From: Lachnoanaerobaculum gingivalis
GTDB taxonomy: Bacteria; Bacillota; Clostridia; Lachnospirales; Lachnospiraceae
Assembly (NCBI RefSeq): GCF_003862475.1
Contig: NZ_RRCO01000001.1
Span: forward strand, 372,001-436,000
DNA: 64,000 bases
Direction of reading: 5' to 3'
Position 1 is the first letter of the stretch. The number at the start of each line of letters is the position of its first letter. The position numbers were made by a program, and so were the translations under genes. The notes beneath the pieces were generated by a model, which was not told where the DNA came from, did not search any database, and saw nothing but the letters and a program-made list of their open reading frames with translations. Positions 55,984 through 62,306 of the stretch are shown here, piece after piece.

Positions 55984-56988
55984 CTATCGAGGTGTTGTAT
56001 TATCCATGACTTCATCAGTATAATACAACGTCCTTATTATATCCCTTAATATAGGAATGTTAATTGTTTGTTTCCCATCGCTCCATGCCGAATCCGGCTT
56101 AATATGTGCCTCAATTAATACTCCATCCGCTCCGGCAGCAACAGCAGTCTTTGATAATGTTTCTATTAACGATCTTTTCCCCGTAGCATGACTGGGATCA
56201 GCAATAATCGGTAAATGGGTCATCTCTTTTAAAAGAGCAATTGATGCAATATCCATTGTATTTCTCATGTAATTCTCATATGTTCTTATTCCTCTTTCAC
56301 AAAGAATTACTTTTTCATTCCCTTCAAGCATGATATATTCCGCACTTAACAAAAATTCTTTTATCGTTGCACTTAGTCCTCTTTTTAATAGTACAGGTTT
56401 ATCTATTCTTCCAAGTTCCTTGAGCAATGGATAATTGTACATATTTCTTGAACCGACCTGTAATATATCAACCTTATCTATCATATATTCTAGTTCTCTA
56501 ACATCCATAATCTCTGTTATAACCGGTATGTCCATCTCATTTCCAATTTTACAAAGAATATCAATACCTACTCTTCCTAATCCTTGAAAGTCATATGGTG
56601 AAGTACGTGGCTTAAATGCTCCTCCTCTTAAAATATCAACTCCCGACTCTTTCATATCCAAAGCAATTTTTCTCAATATATCTTCTGATTCAATCGAACA
56701 TGGACCGGATATGACTACCGATTTATTTCCACCTATTTCTAATTCTTTTATAGAAATTATGGTTTTATCTTTATGCTGTTTAGTTACTAAATATCCATTT
56801 TCTAAAGATAAATTTTCCGTTTCTAAAAAAGCTCTTTCATCACTTTCAATCTTTTCTTTTAAGCTATTATCAAATACATTTATAATATGATATTTTTTAA
56901 CATCATATACATCATGTTCTATTCCTCTTGAAATTAAATAATTGCTACATTTTTTATGACAATCTTTATTGCTGAATACATAATGCAT
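55984..56988 (-). CDS. aroF: DAHP synthase (AroF/type I-beta)
   Basis: This 334-residue enzyme joins phosphoenolpyruvate and erythrose 4-phosphate, the first step to chorismate. The catalytic region has VVISGPCSIES near residue 93, LRGGAFKPRTSPYDFQGLG near 120 (KPRTSPY loop), QVGSRNMYNYPLL near 180 and PIIADPSHATGKRS near 260. An N-terminal ferredoxin-like segment of ~70 residues matches the type I-beta regulated form. An extra copy here would boost chorismate for salicylate when iron is scarce. It follows the salicylate synthase and two small genes in the same direction. Confidence 0.9.
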   Translation of the reverse strand: MHYVFSNKDCHKKCSNYLISRGIEHDVYDVKKYHIINVFDNSLKEKIESDERAFLETENLSLENGYLVTKQHKDKTIISIKELEIGGNKSVVISGPCSIESEDILRKIALDMKESGVDILRGGAFKPRTSPYDFQGLGRVGIDILCKIGNEMDIPVITEIMDVRELEYMIDKVDILQVGSRNMYNYPLLKELGRIDKPVLLKRGLSATIKEFLLSAEYIMLEGNEKVILCERGIRTYENYMRNTMDIASIALLKEMTHLPIIADPSHATGKRSLIETLSKTAVAAGADGVLIEAHIKPDSAWSDGKQTINIPILRDIIRTLYYTDEVMDNTTPR

Positions 56989-57004
56989 TTCACATCACCA
57001 TCCT

Positions 57005-57130
57005 TTAGTTTGAAACAATCCACTTCATCGCCTCACTATATCCATCAAACCCTTTTCCTAAAATTGTCTTCTCTGCAAACTCAGATATAAAAGATTTTTT
57101 TCTATAAAATTCTCTCTTGGATATATCCAT
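57005..57130 (-). CDS. Small protein of unknown function (41 aa)
   Basis: The 41-codon frame MDISKREFYRKKSFI...SEAMKWIVSN has GGAGG eight bases before its ATG, a stronger site than most genes here. It begins within the end of the previous small gene and stops 17 bp before the DAHP synthase start, filling the gap of the operon neatly. No signal peptide or membrane segment is visible and no family is recognised. It is either a real small partner or the remains of a gene, but the ribosome site and tight spacing favour the former. Confidence 0.5.
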   Translation of the reverse strand: MDISKREFYRKKSFISEFAEKTILGKGFDGYSEAMKWIVSN

Positions 57131-57218
57131 TAAATGAACCTCCACCATTCTTATCTTGTATATTATCTACAAGGGATATCTCATATTCTAAACTTGATGA
57201 TAAATCAAATTTTCTCAT
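57102..57218 (-). CDS. Small acidic peptide gene after salicylate synthase (38 aa)
   Basis: The 38-codon frame MRKFDLSSSLEYEISLVDNI...QERIL starts 2 bp after the salicylate synthase stop, with AGAGGA six bases before the ATG overlapping that stop. It contains the patch NIQDKNGGGSFNG and overlaps the next small gene by 29 bp. No cysteine is present. I know no homologue. It could be a leader or precursor-type peptide, or one half of a former longer gene. Confidence 0.45.
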   Translation of the reverse strand: MRKFDLSSSLEYEISLVDNIQDKNGGGSFNGYIQERIL

Positions 57219-57220
57219 TT

Positions 57221-58591
57221 TCAATCCTCTATATAAACAAGCCGATTTATAATACTCCCAACTTTCTCTTTTGTTTCTTCCAACTCTCTTTCCGGATTAG
57301 ATAATTTCACAATTCCGGCACCAACTCTGACCCAAGTTTCTTTTTCATCCTGAAAAGCTGTTCTCAACACTAAAGCTACATCTAGTGTGCCATTTTGATC
57401 ATAAGTCAATACCCCACCGCTATATAAGCCTCTTTCATCTTTCTCTAATCTGTCAATAGCTTCTATACACTCTTTTTTAGGAATTCCAGATGCAGTTACC
57501 GCCGGGAATAATGCCGTAAGAGCATGCCATTCATTAAATTCGTCTTTAATTTTCCCTCTTAATCTTGAGGCTAAATGTTGAACTGTCCCTCTTTCTAAAA
57601 CATCCATAAACTGAATTACCGAAACACTATCCTTATCGCAAACTTTTTCTAGTTCCTCATATGCTAATTTTACTGAAACGGCATGTTCCGCAATTTCTTT
57701 TGGATCTTTCAAAAGTTCATCTTTTAATTTTTTATTAATCTCTTTATCTTCCGTCAACGCCCTTGTCCCGGCTAATGGAAAAGTATATACGGTTTTATCT
57801 CTATCAACCTCAACTACTGTTTCCGGACTAAATCCGACCACTTCTAAATCATCTATTTTCATACAATAAGATCTAGCTGGATTGTTATACTTCCTTCCTT
57901 CCAAGTAACTATCCATGAATGAAATTCTTTTTTCTAAATTTATCTTTCTGGATAAAATAACTTTTTCATATTTATTATTTTTAATTTCTTCTATTGCTTT
58001 TGATACAATATTTTTGTAGTAATTTTCATCTACAGATTTAATGAGTTCTAATTTTGATTTATCATTTTCCGTTATAATTTCTTTTAATTCTTTCAAATTT
58101 GATAAACAATCTTCAACCATAGAAACTATACACTCAAATTCTTCCATATATCTAATTAAAATTCTATTTTTTTCAATTCTAATATCTATATTAGGAATAA
58201 ATAAGTCCATTAATTTTTCGTTAATTTTTTCATCTAAAAAAGAATTTTTAGCATAACTGAAATTTGCAATTCCATATGCTCTCCAGTCATTCATATGCAC
58301 TTTTTTAAATATATTAAAAATATCATTGTTTAAAGCATTAACAATAAATTCTTCCATATTTTCATTTCTTACAACTTGAATTTTATCTGAAAAAAATGAA
58401 AATCCTATATACTTACCTAGCCCTAACGAAAGTTCATCTTTATGTTTGTTTTCATATATAATATATGAATCATTATGTTGTTTTAAAAAAGATTTTACAA
58501 TATTAACCGCCATTATGTGCTTATCTAACTTTCTTTCTAATGTATCTATAATATATTCTTTATAGCTTTCTAATTTTTGAAAAAATAGCAT
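57221..58591 (-). CDS. Salicylate synthase (MbtI/Irp9-like)
   Basis: This 456-residue member of the chorismate-binding (anthranilate synthase I) superfamily has the length of Irp9/MbtI. The C-terminal core carries EKVILSRKI near residue 215, VGFSPETVVEVD near 255, FPLAGTRALTEDKE near 275, FPAVTASGIPKKECIEAID near 365 and GLYSGGVLTYD near 395. This class makes isochorismate and eliminates pyruvate to give salicylate in one step, so no PchB-like lyase is needed, and none is present. It is the first gene of the operon, 94 bp after the promoter. Confidence 0.9.
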   Translation of the reverse strand: MLFFQKLESYKEYIIDTLERKLDKHIMAVNIVKSFLKQHNDSYIIYENKHKDELSLGLGKYIGFSFFSDKIQVVRNENMEEFIVNALNNDIFNIFKKVHMNDWRAYGIANFSYAKNSFLDEKINEKLMDLFIPNIDIRIEKNRILIRYMEEFECIVSMVEDCLSNLKELKEIITENDKSKLELIKSVDENYYKNIVSKAIEEIKNNKYEKVILSRKINLEKRISFMDSYLEGRKYNNPARSYCMKIDDLEVVGFSPETVVEVDRDKTVYTFPLAGTRALTEDKEINKKLKDELLKDPKEIAEHAVSVKLAYEELEKVCDKDSVSVIQFMDVLERGTVQHLASRLRGKIKDEFNEWHALTALFPAVTASGIPKKECIEAIDRLEKDERGLYSGGVLTYDQNGTLDVALVLRTAFQDEKETWVRVGAGIVKLSNPERELEETKEKVGSIINRLVYIED

Positions 58592-58684
58592 ATTGTTTCT
58601 TTCCCCCTTAATTCAATGATATATATTCCATTTTTATCGTGTTGTATCAGTATGTATTTTGTTCTTCTTATAGAACTCATCTTA

Positions 58685-58714
58685 AGTATACTGCTAAATA
58701 ATAACAAATGTCAA
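58685..58714 (-). promoter_or_regulatory. Promoter of the metallophore operon
   Basis: On minus: TTGACA (58709-58714), an 18-bp spacer and TATACT (58685-58690). The expected start site is near 58678. An inverted repeat GTTCT-N6-AGAAC (about 58661-58676) covers the start, and AGTATACT spans the -10 box; either could be the repressor site. The leader is about 85 nt long. Confidence 0.7.
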
Positions 58715-58769
58715 TATAATATCTCTTGAGTTTTAGGAAATTTTTATGAAAAAAATTTCAAAAAAAATT

Positions 58770-58803
58770 AGTCATGAATAGATTTCATATCTAATTCATA
58801 ACT
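58770..58803 (-). terminator. Terminator after the DtxR-family gene
   Basis: The stem AGTTATGAA(T)TAGAT / ATCTA(T)TCATGACT with a 5-nt loop is followed on minus by AATTTTTTTT. It separates the regulator transcript from the metallophore promoter about 55 bp downstream. Confidence 0.75.
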
Positions 58804-58810
58804 ATTTGAA

Positions 58811-59173
58811 TTATTTTTCTATATATTTTGTTAACTTTTCAAAACTGTCATCTGATAAAACATGCTCAATATCACAGGCTTCCTTTTCAGCTGTATCAGT
58901 ATCAATACCAACTTTTAGTAAAAGTTTCTTTAAATACACATGCTTCTGATAAACTTTTTCTGCTATATGTAGCCCCTCATCTGTTAAGCGTACAATCTTA
59001 TCTTCACCATATGTTAAATACCTCTTCTCAACAAGAATATGAATAGCTTTAGTAACCACCGACTTTGCCCGCTTCATCTTTTCCATTATGTCTTTATGTT
59101 TCACCTTTTCTTTTTCTAAATATAATATATAAATATTCTCTAAATAATTTTCTTCTAAATAATTTTTATGCAT
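58811..59173 (-). CDS. DtxR-family iron-dependent repressor, two-domain
   Basis: This 120-residue protein has an N-terminal winged helix (residues ~1-65: EENYLENIYILYLEKEKVKHKDIMEKM...SVVTKAIHILVEKRYL). The metal-binding/dimerisation helix region reads YQKHVYLKKLL and EKEACDIEHVLSDDSFEKL. The ligand triplet Cys-x-x-Glu-His matches DtxR/IdeR (iron), where manganese-type MntR has Glu-x-x-Glu-His. The SH3-like third domain is absent, as in MntR. Start is the ATG at 59173 after AGAGGG. It lies just upstream of the operon in the same direction with its own promoter and terminator, like EqbA of the equibactin locus. Confidence 0.85.
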   Translation of the reverse strand: MHKNYLEENYLENIYILYLEKEKVKHKDIMEKMKRAKSVVTKAIHILVEKRYLTYGEDKIVRLTDEGLHIAEKVYQKHVYLKKLLLKVGIDTDTAEKEACDIEHVLSDDSFEKLTKYIEK

Positions 59174-59217
59174 TCCTACCCTCTCACATTCCATCTAATT
59201 TCTTTTATGTTCACTTT

Positions 59218-59246
59218 ATTATATCTATTCTTCTCATTTTTAGCAA
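59218..59246 (-). promoter_or_regulatory. Promoter of the DtxR-family gene
   Basis: On minus: TTGCTA (59241-59246), a 17-bp spacer and TATAAT (59218-59223), about 45 bp before the start codon. The promoter lies six bases from the 20-bp palindrome of the oriT-like region. Confidence 0.65.
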
Positions 59247-59251
59247 GCACA

Positions 59252-59345
59252 GTAAGTGCATATGCACTTACGAAAAATTGTCTTAATCCTCGCTTTCGCA
59301 TCGGACTCTTTCAGTCAATTTTTGCTTGTTGGGGAATATCCCCAA
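59252..59345 (+). other. Probable oriT region
   Basis: A perfect 20-bp palindrome GTAAGTGCATATGCACTTAC (59252-59271) contains the GTAAGTGC core that precedes the nick in RSF1010/pTF1-type MOBP origins. A second stem TTGGGG-AATAT-CCCCAA lies at 59329-59345. The pair sits 245 bp before mobC and its relaxase gene, the usual place for an origin of transfer. The nick position is inferred. Confidence 0.6.
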
Positions 59346-59414
59346 ACCCCTGCATAAGTTACTTCTTTAATTTCATCACCTAAGTAGTTTTTGAAAAAGT
59401 TTTCACTTCTTTCA

Positions 59415-59556
59415 TTGAAGCTTACTTTCAAAAATGTTATAATCTTCTTGTAACTTATATAACTATTTTATCTCTCTACAGGAGATTTCTGATTTGGAAA
59501 TATACTATAAAGCAAAACCTGTAAATCAAGCTTAGCACTTGATTCTACAGGTTTTT
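59415..59556 (+). promoter_or_regulatory. mob promoter with attenuator-like leader
   Basis: TTGAAG (59415-59420), 17 bp, TATAAT (59438-59443). The transcript then meets a strong hairpin at 59514-59555 (AAAACCTGTA...TACAGGTTTT) followed by T-rich DNA, all before mobC. An upstream TACAGG (59476-59481) can pair with CCTGTA of the left arm and so melt the terminator. A TTG-started 13-codon frame (MEIYYKAKPVNQA) after AGGAG ends inside the hairpin. Confidence 0.55.
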
Positions 59557-59590
59557 TCTTTTGCTATTTTTAGGATTTGGAGGTTTTGAC

Positions 59591-59959
59591 ATGGCAAACA
59601 GAGTAAGAACTCATGGTATTTATTTAATGCTTTCAGATGATGAACTGAAGGTTTTGGAGAAAAAATATAGGCTCTCCGGTTGTAAAACTTTGCGTCAGTT
59701 TATTGTGAAATGTATCTTAGGCAAGGATATTTTTGTATTGGATATGACCGCTTTTAGGGAACTTTCCGCAAGTATAGGTAGAATAACCGGCAGCATAAAT
59801 CAGATTGCAAAGCGGGTAAATTCTACTGCAGCTATCTATAAAGATGACATCCTTGATATACAAGAGCTGCTAAAAAAGCAGGGGAAAGATATTTATTCTC
59901 TGCGAAAGAAACTATATGACCTGGGAAATTTAGAAACTATAAATACGGAGGAGAGCTGA
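59591..59959 (+). CDS. mobC: MobC-family relaxosome accessory protein
   Basis: This 122-residue protein has an N-terminal ribbon-helix-helix-like part (RVRTHGIYLMLSDDELKVLEKKYRLSGCKTLRQFIVKCIL). The MobC segment follows (ASIGRITGSINQIAKRVNSTAAIYKDDILDIQELLKKQ). It binds oriT and helps the relaxase nick. The start is at 59591, seven bases after GGAGG; the upstream 10 codons have no ribosome site. Its stop overlaps the relaxase start by one base, so the two are translationally coupled. Confidence 0.9.
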   Translation: MANRVRTHGIYLMLSDDELKVLEKKYRLSGCKTLRQFIVKCILGKDIFVLDMTAFRELSASIGRITGSINQIAKRVNSTAAIYKDDILDIQELLKKQGKDIYSLRKKLYDLGNLETINTEES

Positions 59960-61329
59960 TGGCTGTTACAAAGATTCATCCAATAGAAAAAACTTTGCAC
60001 TTAGCCCTAAACTACATCATGAATGCTGATAAGACCGATGAAAAAATCCTTATTTCCTCTTTTAACTGCAATCCTAAGCTTGCTCATCTCGAGTTTGAGC
60101 AGACAAAAAGAGAATGTAATTCCAAGGCAAAAATATTGGCAAGGCATTTAATTCAATCTTTCGCTCCCGGAGAAACCACACCAGAGCAGGCACACAAAAT
60201 AGGACTGGAACTATGCGAAAAAGTCTTTCAAGGAAAGTATGAGTATGTACTCACTACCCATATAGATAAGGGGCATCTTCATAATCATATTTTATTTAAT
60301 AATGTAAGTTTTGTAACTGGTAAGGCGTATCAAAGCAACAAAAGAAGTTATCATCAAATCAGAACTGTCAGTGATGAGATTTGTAAAGAAAACGGTTTAT
60401 CTGTCATTGATGAAAACTATAAAAAATTCAAGAACAGATATTCCACAAACGGTAAAAGCTATATTGAATATATGGAATTTAAGAAAGGCGGTTCTTGGAA
60501 AAACAGGCTTCACCTTGCTATTGACAAAGCAATTCTAAGGTCCGGTACTTACGAAGAGTTTTTAAAAGCAATGGAAGATTTAGGATATGAAATTAAGATT
60601 GGAAAGTATCTTTCATTCCGCCATAAAGACAAAAAAGATACAGGAAGATTTACAAGAACAAAGGCAAATGTGCTTGGAGAAGATTATACCAAAGAACGAA
60701 TTAAAGAAAGAATTGAAGATCCGACCAAACAGCAGATTTATAATAAAGAACTGCTTTATGACAAAGTCTCTTATAAAAATCCGGATACTATTGTAAATAT
60801 AAAGAACAATGAAAAGGTAAAAACCTCAAAAGGTTATGAAGTATGGGCAGGCAAGCACAACATGAAAACAATGGCTTCCTCCTTAAATGAAATGAGAAGA
60901 TATGGCATAAACACCTATGAAGAACTGGAATTAAAATTAAAGAAGGCAGCTTCAGACAGGCAACAATTATTAGATCGGATAAAGCAAGCTGAAAAGGAAA
61001 TGAAATCCATATATTCTGTGATAGAGAATAAAAACACCCTTTCTAAAAATCAGCTGATCCATGACATATATATTGAAGATAAGGAAAATAAAGCATTTTA
61101 TGAAGAATACAAGCCACAGATTGTTGCCTATGAAATCGCCTTAAAAGAACTTGCAAAATCAGGATACCGTACATTAAGTATTTCGGAACTGTCAGATAAA
61201 TACGCTGTTTTGGAACAGAAAAAAATTAACCTTATGGAAGAATATGCCTATCAAAACTTCATGCTCCACGATCTTCAACAAGCAAAGAAAAATACGGATA
61301 TATACCTTAACAACCATCTGGAAAAATAA
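59959..61329 (+). CDS. mobA: MOBP-type relaxase (Relaxase/Mobilisation nuclease)
   Basis: This 456-residue relaxase has the N-terminal nuclease domain (residues ~1-240) with the likely nicking Tyr19 in LALNYIMNADKT. The metal-binding three-His motif is in THIDKGHLHNHILFN near residue 100, the hallmark of PF03432. The C-terminal half is helical with coiled coils (KLKKAASDRQQLLDRIKQAEKEM, LMEEYAYQNFMLHDLQQAKK). The enzyme nicks oriT and pilots the strand into a recipient through a coupling protein and a type IV system. None of those partners is in this window, so the element may be mobilizable only, or its transfer genes may lie beyond. Confidence 0.92.
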   Translation: MAVTKIHPIEKTLHLALNYIMNADKTDEKILISSFNCNPKLAHLEFEQTKRECNSKAKILARHLIQSFAPGETTPEQAHKIGLELCEKVFQGKYEYVLTTHIDKGHLHNHILFNNVSFVTGKAYQSNKRSYHQIRTVSDEICKENGLSVIDENYKKFKNRYSTNGKSYIEYMEFKKGGSWKNRLHLAIDKAILRSGTYEEFLKAMEDLGYEIKIGKYLSFRHKDKKDTGRFTRTKANVLGEDYTKERIKERIEDPTKQQIYNKELLYDKVSYKNPDTIVNIKNNEKVKTSKGYEVWAGKHNMKTMASSLNEMRRYGINTYEELELKLKKAASDRQQLLDRIKQAEKEMKSIYSVIENKNTLSKNQLIHDIYIEDKENKAFYEEYKPQIVAYEIALKELAKSGYRTLSISELSDKYAVLEQKKINLMEEYAYQNFMLHDLQQAKKNTDIYLNNHLEK

Positions 61330-61384
61330 AAGAAGGAGATAGCTCCTACCTGATTTTTGGTAGAAAGCAACCTCCTTCTTTATA
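61328..61384 (+). terminator. Terminator of the mob operon
   Basis: Long arms AAAGAAGGAG / CTCCTTCTTT flank an inner region with a second small stem. The first arm begins right at the relaxase stop. The region to 61512 holds nothing else that I can support. Confidence 0.7.
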
Positions 61385-61512
61385 AGTAATAAAAATATAT
61401 AGACTCAGGGACAGACATTTTCTTATAGGCTCAAATAGGCTAAGTCAAAACAGTATGATTACCCCGGTGCTAAATTTTTCTGCAAGCTCTGCTTTTTAAT
61501 AATACTGTTTTC

Positions 61513-61989
61513 TTATACCTTGTCCATTTCTATAAGATAATCTTCTCTTCTTTTCCATACAACTAAAGAGATTATACCTATTATGATATAGTTTACCACC
61601 TGATTGGCTAAATCATTGTTTAAAAGGGGTAGAAAATAAGATTTTTCATTTGTAATAAATCCATGTACTAAAATACAATATACCGTCATTGAGCTGAAAA
61701 ACGATATAGCTAAATTAAGGATCTTTCCAATCAATCCAAATTTATCATGAATAAGCTTAAATAAGACAGAATATAGCACTACTGCCACTATTGCCGCTAA
61801 TATATCCCAAAAATATACGGCATATCCGGATGAAAACTTGACAGAAAAATAATGGTGAGTATAATACCAACTTGCTATAAATACCGCAAGTTTATCCATT
61901 GCAAATAAGCTTATTTTTACAAATGTCGTTCCTACAAACAGGATAACTCCCAAATATAATATAATTAAGGCTATAAAAATACCAATCAT
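61513..61989 (-). CDS. Multi-pass membrane protein of the mobile element
   Basis: This 158-residue protein has four or five hydrophobic segments (about residues 3-24, 58-80, 86-110 and 125-145) and a charged C-terminus (KRREDYLIEMDKV). It is convergent with the relaxase gene. No family is recognised. Hydrophobic accessory proteins of this size are common in transfer modules of Firmicute elements, but nothing here shows a function. A ribosome site (AAAGGACG) precedes the ATG. Confidence 0.6.
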   Translation of the reverse strand: MIGIFIALIILYLGVILFVGTTFVKISLFAMDKLAVFIASWYYTHHYFSVKFSSGYAVYFWDILAAIVAVVLYSVLFKLIHDKFGLIGKILNLAISFFSSMTVYCILVHGFITNEKSYFLPLLNNDLANQVVNYIIIGIISLVVWKRREDYLIEMDKV

Positions 61990-62205
61990 GTCATTTCGTC
62001 CTTTCTACTAAAAAATCCTATTTTTCTTATACTATAACGCCCCTCTCCTTTTTTAGCAAACCCTTATTTTAAGTTTAAAAGAGAATCAAAAAAACAGGGG
62101 AAAGCAGCTTATCAGGCTGCTAATCCACACACTTTTATCGTTCTACCCCTTTTTCACGGGAGTTTGACAGCTAACTACTCCCTCTATAAACCTCAAACCC
62201 TTATA

Positions 62206-62232
62206 AAGACTGGATTTCAGTCTTATTTTTTT
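62206..62232 (+). terminator. Terminator-like hairpin before the last transposase
   Basis: AAGACTG-gatt-CAGTCTT is followed by ATTTTTTT on plus. The 317-bp gap 61990-62306 also contains GCAGC/GCTGC stems near 62106-62121 and a TATAAT-like box at 62279; I see no gene in it. One end of the last insertion element probably lies here. Confidence 0.55.
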
Positions 62233-62306
62233 GTCAATTTATTCGTTATTTTATGTAGCTATTTGTAGCTATTTATGGTATAATATGAGCATGGAGGTTG
62301 AATGCT

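Noticed and set aside
59252-59271. 20-bp palindrome read as a DtxR operator
   Set aside because: It lies next to the regulator promoter, but it lacks the TTAGGTTAGCCTAACCTAA pattern and its GTAAGTGC core and nearness to mobC fit an oriT better.
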